The notes below the pieces were generated by a model that ran no database searches, was not told the DNA's origin, and saw only the letters and a program-made list of their open reading frames with translations. A program made the translations under genes and the position numbers. Positions 8,792 through 18,700 of a stretch of 64,000 nucleotides of DNA are shown here, in pieces. Every line of letters begins with the position of its first letter. Within the stretch, counting starts at the first letter, position 1. The stretch is from Paracoccaceae bacterium (GTDB lineage Bacteria > Pseudomonadota > Alphaproteobacteria > Rhodobacterales > Rhodobacteraceae), in assembly GCA_014872875.1 (NCBI GenBank), contig WKFI01000005.1:434001-498000 (forward strand), given 5' to 3'.

Positions 8792-10624
8792 TCAAACTGC
8801 GTCCTGCACCAATTGGTTCTGCCACAGATGGGCATAGCGTCCCCCCTTGGTCAGCAGCTCATCGTGCGTACCCATCTCGGCGATCTCACCCTTTTCCAGC
8901 ACGACGATCTTGTCGGCTTCCGCAATGGTGGATAGACGATGCGCAATGGTGATCACGGTGCGCCCTTCTCCGGCACGCGCCAGTGCACCCTTGATTTCTT
9001 GTTCCGTATCCGTGTCCAACGCCGAGGTCGCTTCGTCCAGCAACAGGATTGGCGGGTCCTTGAGCAGGGTTCGCGCAATACCCACGCGTTGTTTCTCCCC
9101 ACCCGAAAGCTTGAGACCACGTTCACCGACCATAGTGTCATAACCTTCTGGCAAAGAAACAATGAAATCATGAATTTGGGCCTTGCGCGCGGCCTCTTCT
9201 ATCTCGGCTTGTGTCGCCCCATCCCGCCCATAGCCGATATTGTAGCGGATCGTGTCGTTGAACAGAACGGTGTCTTGCGGCACGACACCAATGGCCGCAT
9301 GCAGACTGGTTTGAGTCACATCGCGTACATCCTGGCCATCGATCTTCAAGGCCCCGCCAAACACATCGTAAAAGCGGAACAGAAGCCGCCCGATGGTCGA
9401 TTTCCCGGACCCGGTCGCCCCGACAACGGCCACAGTCTGGCCACCGGGCACATCGAGGCTGACCCCTTTCAGGATCAGACGTTCGGCCTCGTAGCCGAAG
9501 CACAAATTCTCCAGCGTGATCTGACCGCGTTCCACATTCAACGCCTTTGCACCGGGCTTGTCAGAGACTTCTGCGGGTTGCTCCAACAGGTCGAACATCT
9601 CCCCCATGTCCACAAGGCTCTGACGGATTTCTCGGTATACGGTTCCCAAGAAGTTCAAAGGCACGGTGATCTGAATCATGTAGGCGTTCACCATGACGAA
9701 ATCGCCGACGGTCAAGGCTCCCGACTGAACACCCAGAGCGGCCAGCACCATGACCCCAACTAGACCACAGGTGATCAGGAAGCTTTGCCCGAAATTCAGG
9801 AAGGACAGAGAATAGGCCGTCTTGAGTGCTGCAGCCTCATACCCGCGCATGGCACTGTCATAGCGTTTGGCTTCACGTTCTTCGGCATTGAAATATTTGA
9901 CGGTTTCGAAATTCAGCAGGCTATCGATCGCCTTTTGATTGGCGTCGGTATCTTGCGTGTTCATTTCACGTCGCAGCTTTACGCGCCATTCGGTGACTGT
10001 GAACGTGAACCAAACATACAGGCCGATGGTGACGGCCACGATCACAAGATACCAGACGTCGAACAGCACCGTCAGGATCACCGCCACCAATCCAAGTTCG
10101 ACAATCAACGGGATGATCGAAAACAGCATGAAACGCAGCAGGAAATCGACGCCTTTCACACCACGCTCGATAATCCGGCTTAGCCCGCCGGTCTTGCGAG
10201 TGATGTGATAGCGCAACGACAGGCGGTGGATATGGCGAAAGGTCTGCAAAGCCAACTGGCGCAGCGCGCGCTGTCCCACCGGTGCAAAGATCGCATCACG
10301 CAGCTGTTGGAAGCCCACCGTCATCATGCGCGCAACCCCATAGGCCACGGTCAATCCGATGGCCCCAAGTGCCACGGGTGGCACTCCCTCCCCGGCCAAG
10401 GCATCCACTGCGCCCTTGTAGAGGATCGGCGTTCCCACCGCGACCAGCTTTGCCACGATCAGCATGGACAGTGCCAGAACCACACGTCGTTTTACCCAAG
10501 CCCGCCCATCGGGCCAGAGATAGGGCACGACACGACGCAGGGTGCGCGCGCCCGAGCGTCGCTCCTCTTGCGCAATCTCGGCGGCTGTCGCTTCAGCCTG
10601 TGTGGTTTGGGTGGTAGATGTCAT
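8792..10624 (-). CDS. ABC exporter of the Atm1/ABCB7 class (fused permease-ATPase)
   Basis: A 610-residue half-transporter: about 40 polar N-terminal residues, six membrane helices (~45-320) and a nucleotide-binding domain. The domain has Walker A GATGSGKST (~400-408), signature LSGGEKQR (~505), Walker B LLLDEATSALD (~527) and the H-loop in TIAHRLSTIAEAD. Atm1-class proteins export glutathione-linked sulfur or metal conjugates and form homodimers. The first helix region (TPILYKGAVDAL) and the ETVKYFNAEERE segment are typical of this class. The gene is not closely linked to the exosortase downstream (142-base gap). The exact substrate cannot be read from sequence. Confidence 0.9.
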   Translation of the reverse strand: MTSTTQTTQAEATAAEIAQEERRSGARTLRRVVPYLWPDGRAWVKRRVVLALSMLIVAKLVAVGTPILYKGAVDALAGEGVPPVALGAIGLTVAYGVARMMTVGFQQLRDAIFAPVGQRALRQLALQTFRHIHRLSLRYHITRKTGGLSRIIERGVKGVDFLLRFMLFSIIPLIVELGLVAVILTVLFDVWYLVIVAVTIGLYVWFTFTVTEWRVKLRREMNTQDTDANQKAIDSLLNFETVKYFNAEEREAKRYDSAMRGYEAAALKTAYSLSFLNFGQSFLITCGLVGVMVLAALGVQSGALTVGDFVMVNAYMIQITVPLNFLGTVYREIRQSLVDMGEMFDLLEQPAEVSDKPGAKALNVERGQITLENLCFGYEAERLILKGVSLDVPGGQTVAVVGATGSGKSTIGRLLFRFYDVFGGALKIDGQDVRDVTQTSLHAAIGVVPQDTVLFNDTIRYNIGYGRDGATQAEIEEAARKAQIHDFIVSLPEGYDTMVGERGLKLSGGEKQRVGIARTLLKDPPILLLDEATSALDTDTEQEIKGALARAGEGRTVITIAHRLSTIAEADKIVVLEKGEIAEMGTHDELLTKGGRYAHLWQNQLVQDAV

Positions 10625-10724
10625 GCCTGGACCTCACTGCCTCGGTCCTTACAGATAGACCGAGGCCGTTGGAATGACCAGCCAAGGTGAAGGATCACAG
10701 CGTCCGGTTCATGCCCCGGCTCTG

Positions 10725-12533
10725 TTACTCCGGAAGCGTGAAAATCTGTCCCGGATAAATCAGATCCGGATCCCGGATTGCAGACCGGTTTGCATCGAAC
10801 ACCTTCACATACAGCAGGCCCTCACCGTACCTGTCCTGCGAGATCGCCCAAAGCGTGTCGCCCTTTTGTACGGTAATCGCCCGGATGGTCGGCGTGTCCG
10901 GCGTCGCCGGAACAGGCTCGTCCGAGGTTTCCGTCACAGCGGCAGTGCTCTGAACAACCGCTTCGGGCTCAGGTTCGACCGCCGGGCGCAGCAGCTCTGG
11001 CGCTTCGCGCTTGAACGGCGTTTCCAGGCGAGACAAGACCTGACCGCCCTCGTCCAACTCATCCAGCCGCAGCGTGTAAACACCCGGCTCTACCTGTGTC
11101 AGATCTCCTGACCAGCGCCCTTCGCCGGAGACCGGAAAATCGGTGACCGAGGCGTTGTTCAGGTAGATCCGCACCGTGGCCTGAGCTGAAGCACGACCGG
11201 CCAGACGAACGTCACCGGTTTCAGTATAGCTGATCGTGTCAAGACTGACCTTGCCTTGCACCGCTGATTCAGTCGGGGGAACAGGCTGGATCAGTTCAAC
11301 ACCATCCGAACCCGCGCGCAGTACGACAACGGGCTTCGGTTCCGGTTCTGTCTCGAGGCTTGCCGTTTGAACCGGCTCGACTTCGGTGACGGGCTCTTCC
11401 GACGCCTCAGAAGAATTCGCCTGCGTTGTGTCGGTCGGTTTGGTCGGTTGTTCGTTGATTGCGACCTGCTCCTCCGCCACCGGAGCTGCCTCTGACTCTG
11501 CAGGCTCTTCCGCAGGATCGCTCTCGACTTCGGCAGTCTGAGTGGCAGTCTGAGCAGGTTCGGAAACTGTGTTGCTGCTTTCTGCGACCGCTTCTTGCGC
11601 TTTAGGCGCCGCCAGATCCGCGTCAGCCTCCGGCGTTGCATCTTCCACAGCCGGATCTTCAACGGCAGTCGCGACCTGCTCGGGTTCAGGCTCTGGCTCT
11701 GCCTGTTCGATCGGAGCGATGATGATACTGTCCTCCGATTGCACACTTTCACCGCCCAGAACCGCTTGCAAGGTCAGTACACGCGCCGTATCGCTGACCC
11801 CCAACGACAGGAAGCTGACGAACTGACCGCCCGGCGACACGTCAAAGCTGTCCTGCATCACACCATCCATGAGGACGTTCACGCGGCTGCCTTCGGTCCC
11901 CGAACCTGCGATCACAGTCGTACCGTCGGGCTCGACCCTGACTACATCAAAGCTGGGCGCCGCAAGGGCTGCGGCTTCGCCCGCCTCGGGCGCCGGGTCC
12001 ACAGCCGGTGCTGCGGCGGCTTCTTCTTCGACCTTCGGTTCGGCTTCCACTGATTCAGTTTCAGGCGTGACGGTCGCGGTCTCAGTGTTCTCCGGCACAG
12101 TCGCGCTCTGGGCAGCCGGATCCACTTTCGGAGTTTCTTCCTTGGGCGTATCTTCTTCCGCTACCGCGACTTCCGGCTCGGCTTCTTCGGCAAGCTTCTC
12201 TGGTGCCGCCGGCTCTTCCTCGGCTTCTTCTGTTGCCACAACTTCAGGTTCTGGTTCCGCCTCTGCTACGTCTTCGGTCGGCAGCGCTTCGGGCTCGGGG
12301 GCAGGCTCTTGAACAACAACCGGAGCTTCTGTTTCGGTCGGTGTCGCAGCCTTTTCCGGAGCGGCTTCGGGTTCAGCAATTTGCTCCTGAGGCGCCTGAT
12401 TGGCTTGTTCGGGTGCGTTCGAGTCCAACGCCCCGCTCACATAGAGGATCGCACCGCCTGCAATCGCCACACCAGCGACCACCGCACTCCATCCAAGGGC
12501 CCCCAAGCCCCCTCCTCCGGCTGTTCCTGCCAT
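10725..12533 (-). CDS. LysM-domain envelope protein with acidic low-complexity linkers
   Basis: About 602 residues. A Gly-rich start leads to one membrane helix (~9-33). Two long Glu/Ala/Pro/Val-rich segments alternate with two Ig-like beta domains, one around APSFDVVRVEPDG and one around GDVRLAGRASAQATVRIY. The last ~50 residues are a LysM domain (ITVQKGDTLWAISQDRYG to the end), which binds peptidoglycan. The protein would be anchored in the inner membrane and reach the cell wall through a flexible spacer. The ATG at 12533 has GGAAGGAAG upstream and is preferred over an in-frame start at 12566. It is divergent from the LOG-family gene. Its specific role is not known to me. Confidence 0.85.
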   Translation of the reverse strand: MAGTAGGGGLGALGWSAVVAGVAIAGGAILYVSGALDSNAPEQANQAPQEQIAEPEAAPEKAATPTETEAPVVVQEPAPEPEALPTEDVAEAEPEPEVVATEEAEEEPAAPEKLAEEAEPEVAVAEEDTPKEETPKVDPAAQSATVPENTETATVTPETESVEAEPKVEEEAAAAPAVDPAPEAGEAAALAAPSFDVVRVEPDGTTVIAGSGTEGSRVNVLMDGVMQDSFDVSPGGQFVSFLSLGVSDTARVLTLQAVLGGESVQSEDSIIIAPIEQAEPEPEPEQVATAVEDPAVEDATPEADADLAAPKAQEAVAESSNTVSEPAQTATQTAEVESDPAEEPAESEAAPVAEEQVAINEQPTKPTDTTQANSSEASEEPVTEVEPVQTASLETEPEPKPVVVLRAGSDGVELIQPVPPTESAVQGKVSLDTISYTETGDVRLAGRASAQATVRIYLNNASVTDFPVSGEGRWSGDLTQVEPGVYTLRLDELDEGGQVLSRLETPFKREAPELLRPAVEPEPEAVVQSTAAVTETSDEPVPATPDTPTIRAITVQKGDTLWAISQDRYGEGLLYVKVFDANRSAIRDPDLIYPGQIFTLPE

Positions 12534-12654
12534 CGTCTTCCTTCCCCCAGGGCGTGAGTGAAACACCCGCTTAGTTGAGGCAGCCTATCAATCCCGCTAT
12601 CAGGGGTCAAAACAACTTGTTTCAACCCTTTGACATCCTTTGAAAGGTGTGCCC

Positions 12655-13206
12655 ATGACCGTCAAATCCGTCTGTGTGTATTGCGGATCCCGCCCCGGAG
12701 CAATGCCCGCCTATGCCAAGGCTGCCCAGGTGATGGGAAAATGCCTCGCTTCGGAAGGCTGGCGGCTGGTCTATGGCGCAGGCGATGTCGGGTTGATGGG
12801 AGAGGTCGCCCGCTCGGCCCAGGCTGCTGGGGGCGAGACATTCGGCGTCATTCCCGAACATCTGGTCAAACGCGAAGTCGGCAAAAGCGATCTTACAACG
12901 TACGTGGTGACTGAGACCATGCACGAACGCAAAAAGGTCATGCTGATGAACGCTGATGCAGTGGTGGTAATGCCCGGCGGTCCCGGGTCACTGGATGAGT
13001 TGTTCGAGGTCCTGACCTGGCGGCAATTGGGCCTGCATGACAAGCCAATCGTGATCCTGAACGCGGAAGGATATTGGGACAAGCTGCGCGATCTGCTGGA
13101 CCACGTGATTGACCAAGGTTTTGCCGATGCCTCACTCGCCGGGTTTCTCAGTTGGGCCGACTCCCCCGAGGCGGTTATGGACACACTCCGCTCTCAATTG
13201 CGTTGA
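12655..13206 (+). CDS. LOG-family protein (TIGR00730; nucleoside 5'-monophosphate phosphoribohydrolase)
   Basis: A 183-residue Rossmann-fold protein carrying the family motif PGGPGSLDE (107-115) and the upstream GAGDVGLMG loop. Bacterial homologues release the base from cytokinin or nucleoside 5'-monophosphates; some were formerly called lysine decarboxylase by mistake. The Arg and Glu expected for catalysis are present in ERKKVM and in the PGG motif. I chose ATG 12655, with GAAAGGTG upstream, over 12640. The gene stands alone: it is divergent from the LysM gene and followed by a long gap. Confidence 0.88.
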   Translation: MTVKSVCVYCGSRPGAMPAYAKAAQVMGKCLASEGWRLVYGAGDVGLMGEVARSAQAAGGETFGVIPEHLVKREVGKSDLTTYVVTETMHERKKVMLMNADAVVVMPGGPGSLDELFEVLTWRQLGLHDKPIVILNAEGYWDKLRDLLDHVIDQGFADASLAGFLSWADSPEAVMDTLRSQLR

Positions 13207-13536
13207 TTCATTTCTTGCCAAGAAAAGGCCCGGAATTCGCATGGAATTCCGGTTGCACATATTTGTTGCGGCAAGGTTTTTTGGCGGGGCAACCCCGTGC
13301 GACGGGAGGGTGGCTCGCATTGGAATGGCCCCGCGAAAGGGAAAGCGGGACGCAATTTTACCGTTTAACATCATACGATTAAAACCGCTCGCCCTTTCAC
13401 TCTCTACATAGGAAGCGAAAGGGGAAGTACAACGGGGTGTGCGCCGAAATCTGTCTTTTCCATACGAAAACCCAACCCCGGAAACGATCGTATCAAGGAC
13501 CACAATGACTTGCTCGAGCTGACAGGCTTGCAAATG
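13207..13536. other. Intergenic stretch without a recognisable gene
   Basis: About 330 bases between the LOG-family gene and the sodB terminator. It contains a small CGGGG/CCCCG hairpin at 13285-13297 and a CCCTTTC/GAAAGGG pair at 13392-13423, either of which could end the LOG transcript. Open frames here show no protein-like composition. I see no tRNA. Confidence 0.5.
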
Positions 13537-13564
13537 AAAAACCCCGCGTCAGGCGCGGGGTTTT
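13537..13564 (-). terminator. Rho-independent terminator of sodB
   Basis: A-run, CCCCGCG, a 5-base loop, CGCGGGG and T-run. The hairpin is symmetrical and lies 26 bases beyond the sodB stop, ending that transcript. It could also stop readthrough from the left. Confidence 0.85.
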
Positions 13565-13589
13565 CCAGAACTCTGTGGCTCGGACAGGA

Positions 13590-14189
13590 TCACATCCGCG
13601 AAGCGACGTTTTCCCAGTTGACCAGGTTGTCCAGGAAGTTGGTCAGATAGGCCGGACGCTTGTTGCGGAAATCGATGTAGTAGGAATGCTCCCACACGTC
13701 GCAGCCCAGCAGCGCGGTCTGGTCAAAGCACAGCGGGTTCACGCCATTTTCGGTCTTGGTGACGGCCAGCGAACCATCGGCGTTCTTAACCAGCCAGGCC
13801 CAGCCCGAGCCGAACTGACCAGCACCCGCAGCAGAGAACTGCGATTTGAACTCATCAACCGAGCCGAAGTTTTCAACCAGCGCCTTTTCCAGCTCACCCG
13901 GCATGGCGTTGTCGCCCGGGCCCATCATTTCCCAGAACTGGTTGTGGTTCCACAGTTGCGAAATGTTGTTGAAGATCCCGTTCTGGGCGACGGCGTTTGC
14001 GTCATAAGTGCCCTTGATGATCTCTTCCATCGACTTGCCGTCCCACTCGGTACCGGCAATCAGCTTGTTGCCGTTGTCCACATAGGCCTTGTGATGCAGG
14101 TCGTGGTGATATTCCAGGGTTTCTGCCGACATGCCCTTGGCGGCCAGCGCGTCATGTGCATAAGGAAGATCGGGAAGTTCAAAAGCCAT
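13590..14189 (-). CDS. sodB: Superoxide dismutase (Fe/Mn family, probably iron)
   Basis: 199 residues with the full Fe/Mn-SOD fold. The first metal ligand His is in LEYHHDLHHKAYV, the second in WNHNQFW, and the last Asp and His are in CDVWEHSYYIDFRN. The enzyme converts superoxide to oxygen and hydrogen peroxide in the cytoplasm; no signal peptide is present. I favour iron from overall similarity to alphaproteobacterial SodB, but metal choice cannot be proven from sequence. The gene is monocistronic, with its own terminator, and divergent from the FkbM methyltransferase. Confidence 0.93.
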   Translation of the reverse strand: MAFELPDLPYAHDALAAKGMSAETLEYHHDLHHKAYVDNGNKLIAGTEWDGKSMEEIIKGTYDANAVAQNGIFNNISQLWNHNQFWEMMGPGDNAMPGELEKALVENFGSVDEFKSQFSAAGAGQFGSGWAWLVKNADGSLAVTKTENGVNPLCFDQTALLGCDVWEHSYYIDFRNKRPAYLTNFLDNLVNWENVASRM

Positions 14190-14325
14190 GTGTGGGCTCC
14201 CTGCTGAAAAGTGTTGCGTTCCTGAGCAGATACATGCGGCGCAGGGGCGGACAGGTCAAGGGGCCAGAGGGCAAAACCGTGCTTGAAAAGCGCGGAAAAC
14301 TGAGTGGAAAGCAGGAGAACCAGCA

Positions 14326-15096
14326 ATGCTGACAGAGGCGTGGATCCGGGTGCGCAAGATGTTCTATCGGGCGCGCGGGCATTATGCCGGTCAGCTGGGT
14401 GGGGAGCCATTCCGCCTCGATCCTTATCACTCCAAGTTCTGGCGCAAGGCTTCGGCAGGCTCTTGGGAGCCCGAAACCTTTGCCGTTCTGCAAGACCATC
14501 TGGACCGCGATCACGATTATCTCGACATCGGGGCCTGGATCGGGCCGACCGTGCTGTTTGGCGCCCGCAAGGCGCGACGGGTGATCTGTTTCGAACCCGA
14601 CGCCACCGCGTTCCGGCACCTGGCCTGGAACCTTGAGTTGAACGGGATCACCAATGTCTCTGCCTTTCCGGTGGCTCTGTCACAGGGCTTTGGCCTTGCC
14701 CGCATGGCATCGTTCGGGGGCGAAGCTGGCGACAGCATGTCTTCGCTGCTGACAGATGGGCAACATGGCACAGATGTGATGACGATAGGCTGGGAGGCTT
14801 TTGCCCAGGCAACCGACCTGAGCCGTGTGTCGCTGGTCAAGATGGACATCGAAGGCGCAGAATTCGATGTGCTGCCCCATCTGATCCCCTGGCTGAAACA
14901 GCACCGCCCTGCCCTGTTCCTGTCTACCCACGGGCCCTATCTGGACGAGGCCACACGGCACGACAGACTGGCGCAGCTGGCCGATCAACTGTCCTTCTAC
15001 GCCACCTGCCGCGACGACAAGGGGGCAACAGGGTTCGACACATTGACCGGCCCCCGTGCGTTGGAGCAGTTTCCGACGTTTTTATTCAAGGGATAA
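14326..15096 (+). CDS. FkbM-family methyltransferase
   Basis: A 256-residue SAM-dependent methyltransferase. The SAM-binding motif I is YLDIGAWIGPTVLF (~66-79), the acidic residue of motif II is in ICFEPDATAF, and VKMDIEGAEFDVLPHL (~170-185) is the FkbM hallmark. Family members O-methylate sugars, polyketides or lipids, so the substrate is open. The N-terminal ~40 basic and aromatic residues include a RLDPYHSKFW segment. AGGAG precedes the ATG. The gene stands alone between sodB (divergent) and soxG (convergent), with a shared terminator, so context gives no clue to function. Confidence 0.85.
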   Translation: MLTEAWIRVRKMFYRARGHYAGQLGGEPFRLDPYHSKFWRKASAGSWEPETFAVLQDHLDRDHDYLDIGAWIGPTVLFGARKARRVICFEPDATAFRHLAWNLELNGITNVSAFPVALSQGFGLARMASFGGEAGDSMSSLLTDGQHGTDVMTIGWEAFAQATDLSRVSLVKMDIEGAEFDVLPHLIPWLKQHRPALFLSTHGPYLDEATRHDRLAQLADQLSFYATCRDDKGATGFDTLTGPRALEQFPTFLFKG

Positions 15097-15103
15097 AAGG
15101 CGA

Positions 15104-15131
15104 AAGGCCCTGCCGTTTCCGACAGGGCCTT
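15104..15131. terminator. Bidirectional terminator between the FkbM gene and soxG
   Basis: AAGGCCCTG/CAGGGCCTT arms with a 10-base loop. Read on the minus strand it is followed by TCGCCTTTT, which suits the end of the sox operon. Confidence 0.75.
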
Positions 15132-15175
15132 GGTCAACATTCGGGAATGCCCTGAACTTTCAGAACAATATGCGC

Positions 15176-15742
15176 TTAGTACACGCCCACGCTGGATTGC
15201 GGGTTGGCGGCGGTGCTCAGCAGGTTGAACACGTAATCAGCAGCCGACCGGAAGCAGATGATGGTAAAGCTGTCATCGCTGTCCATCCAGAACGCACCCG
15301 CCACCTGGGCCAGACGCGAACGACGGAAATCCGATCCGCCAAACGCGGCGGCCGAGAAATCGACCGGAGCGACCTTGCCCATCACTTCGCGGGCCGACGC
15401 GCCAGAGACACGGAACACCGCGCGGGCGTCCGAGACGTTCACGGCCAGAGCGTGTTCACCATCCAAAGCAGCCGTCATTTCGGACAACTTGGCCTCGACC
15501 TGGGCATAGGGCACCAGAACCAGCAACTCGTCCGGCGACATCCAGGCGACACCGCCGTCTACGGTGCCGGCGATCTTGCGTGGCTCCGGCACATCGTGGC
15601 CGCAGGCTACCTTGACGGCAGCTTGCAACTTGGCCGAGGAGAGGTCCCCGCGCAGGGTGATCATGCCGACCAGCCCTGCTTCGGTCACGGTGACCAGCCC
15701 CTTGAAGCTGGCTCCGTTCAATGCGCTTGCGAGGTTAGACAT
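15176..15742 (-). CDS. soxG: Sarcosine oxidase subunit gamma
   Basis: 188 residues, last gene of soxBDAG. The family is related to the GcvT fold and packs against the alpha subunit in the heterotetramer. The start MSNLASAL at 15742 lies 8 bases inside the end of soxA, a translational coupling typical of this operon. A longer in-frame version reaching 15853 would overlap soxA heavily and is not credible. No catalytic role is assigned to gamma. Its identity is supported by position as much as by sequence, since the family is poorly conserved. Confidence 0.9.
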   Translation of the reverse strand: MSNLASALNGASFKGLVTVTEAGLVGMITLRGDLSSAKLQAAVKVACGHDVPEPRKIAGTVDGGVAWMSPDELLVLVPYAQVEAKLSEMTAALDGEHALAVNVSDARAVFRVSGASAREVMGKVAPVDFSAAAFGGSDFRRSRLAQVAGAFWMDSDDSFTIICFRSAADYVFNLLSTAANPQSSVGVY

Positions 15743-18700
15743 TCTGTTTTGCCCCTTCCTTGTCGTAGAACACCTGATCCACGATCTTGGCTTTGTAGGT
15801 TTTGCCGTCGGTTCCCGGGAATTCCAGCACTTCGCCCATACGATCCGGTCCATGCTTGACCAGCCCCATGGCGATGCCCTTGTCCAGGGTTGCCGAGTAG
15901 TAGGTCGAGGTCACGCGCCCGATCATGTTCTTCTGACCATTGGCGTTGACGCCTTCGCCCAGGGCATAGGCCCCGTCGGGCAGAACCGATCCATCGACCG
16001 TTTCCAGACCGACCAGCTTCCAGCGATCGGGATCTGCCATATGGCTGCGGCTGTGCGCCCGTTTGCCCAGGAAGTCCTCTTTCTTCTTGGAAAGCGCCCA
16101 CTGCATGTTCAGGTCCTGCGGGATCACGGTGCCGTCGGTTTCGTCGCCGATCATGATAAAGCCCTTTTCGGCCCGCATGATGTGCAGACACTCGGTGCCG
16201 TATGGCATGACGCCGAATTCCTTACCGGCCTCCAACAGCGCGTCCCAGAACGCACGGCCCTCAGATGCCGGAACCGCGATTTCATAGGACAGCTCACCCG
16301 AGAACGAAATCCGATAGGCCCGGCAATCGAAATCGCCGATCTTGCCGTCACGCCATTCCATAAAGGGCAGCGCCTCGGCCGACAGATCCATGCCACTGCC
16401 TGCTTGGGCGTTCAGCTTTTCCAGCACCTTGCGGGCGTTGGGACCGACCACGGCAACCTGTGCAAACTGCTCGGTCACGTTGGCGACATAGACTTTCCAG
16501 TCCCACCATTCGGTCTGCAGCCATTCTTCCATGTGGCCATGGATCCGCTCGGCACCACCGGTGGTGGTGTGGCACAGCCAGGTATCTTCGTCGATGCGCG
16601 CGACCACACCATCGTCGATCAGGAACCCGTTCTCCGAGCACATCAGGCCATAGCGACATTTGCCGACCTTCAGATTGGACATCATGTTGGTGTACATCAT
16701 GTCCAGAAACTTGCCGGCATCCGGGCCTTTGACAACGAGTTTGCCCAAGGTCGAAGCGTCCAGCAGCCCGAGGTTTTCGCGGGTATTCTTGACCTCACGG
16801 TTCACGGCGTCATGCACGCTTTCCCCTGACCGGACAAAGGCATAGGGACGCCGCCACTGACCAACCGGTTCGAAATCGGCACCGTTTCTTTCGTGCCAGG
16901 CATGCATCGGGGTCTGGCGAATGGGCTGGAACACCTTGCCGCGCGCCTCGCCGCCGATGGCACCCATCGAAATCGGGTGATAGGGCGGACGGAACGTGGT
17001 GGTACCCACGTCCGGGATCGCCGCACCCAGGCTGTCGGCCAGCATGGCCAGACCGTTGATGTTGGACAGCTTGCCCTGATCGGTCGCCATACCCAGCGTG
17101 GTGTAGCGCTTGGTGTGTTCGACGCTTTCGTACCCTTCGCGGGCCGCCAGTTGAACATCGGTGACCTTCACGTCGTTCTGATAGTCCAGCCAAGACTTCA
17201 TCCGGAGGGTCACATCGGCCTGAGCAGGCATCAGCCAAACAGGCTCGATCGGCAATTCGTCCGAAGCTACCCCTTCCGGAGCCGCCACGTTCTTTGCCGG
17301 AAAGCCCGCCGCTTCGGCTGCGGCAGACCCCGCAGCGGAGGCATCGGCCAGACCTTCGCCTAGACCCATGGCCCCATTGGCCGAGCCTGCAGGAAGGACA
17401 AAACCCTTGCCATCTGCGCCCAGGGGCGGACGCGATGCGTCGGGGCGGAAATGAACTTGCGCGTCGTCCCAGATCAGCTTGCCACCGCAATGCGACCACA
17501 GGTGAACCACCGGAGACCAGCCGCCGGACATGGCAACTGCATCTGCCGAGATTTCCTCCTGCGCACCGCCAACACCATTCTGCGCACAAATCGAGACCTT
17601 CTGGACCCGCTTGCCGCCTTTGACCTTGGCAATCGCACGCCCGCATTCCACGCGAATGCCTTTCTGACGGACTTCCTCCATCAGTGCACCGCCACCGGCG
17701 CTGCGGGCGTCCAGGACGCGGACCACTTCGACGCCTGCGTCATGCAGGGCCAGCGCGGTCCGGTACGCATCGTCATTGTTGGTGACCACAACGACCTTCT
17801 GGCCCGGGGTCACACCCCAGTTCACCACATAGTCGCGCATGGCCGAGGCCAGCATGACACCCGGTACGTCGTTTCCGGCAAAGGACAGAGGCCGTTCGAT
17901 TGCACCGGTTGCAGTGACGATCTGCTTGGCCCGGATCCGCCACAGGCGGTGACGCGGCGCGCCATTGCCCGGCTCGTGATCGTTGATCCGTTCGTACCCC
18001 AGAGCATAGCCATGGTCGTATACGCCCGACCCCATGGTGCGGCTGCGCAGGGTGACGTTGTCCATGGCCTGCAATTCGGCCAGTGTCTTTTCGACCCAGG
18101 CGCCCGGCTCCATCCCGTCGATTGTGCCACCATCCACAGGCGCACGACCGCCCCAATGGGCGTTCTGTTCGATCAGAAGAACCTTGGCACCGCTTGCTGC
18201 AGCCGCCTTGGCTGCCTGCAGACCGGCAACACCACCGCCCACAACCATGACGTCGCAGAAGAAGTAAAAGTGTTCGTACGTGTCAGCATCCTTCAGTTCC
18301 TTATCCGGAGCTTTGCCCAGACCGGCGGACTGACGGATGAAGGGTTCATAGACGTGTTTCCAGAATGGTTTCGGATGGATGAACGTCTTGTAGTAGAAAC
18401 CAGCCGGCAGCCAGCGCGCCAGATATGTGTTCACCGCACCGATATCGAATTCCAGGTTCGGCCAGTGGTTCTGCGACTGCGCAGCCAGACCGGAAAACAG
18501 CTCGGTCGTCGTGGCGCGTTGGTTCGGCTCGAACCGATCGCCGCTGTTCAGACCGACCAGCGCGTTGGGCTCTTCCGAACCGGAGGCCACAACCCCACGC
18601 GGGCGGTGATACTTGAACGAACGCCCAACCATCATCTGATCGTTCGCCAGCAGAGCCGAGGCCAACGTATCCCCGGCATGGCCGGTCATGCGCTTGCCAT

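Noticed and set aside
13241-13411. Small plus-strand open frame after the LOG-family gene
   Set aside because: No ribosome site, no recognisable composition, and it crosses hairpins. It is unlikely to be translated.
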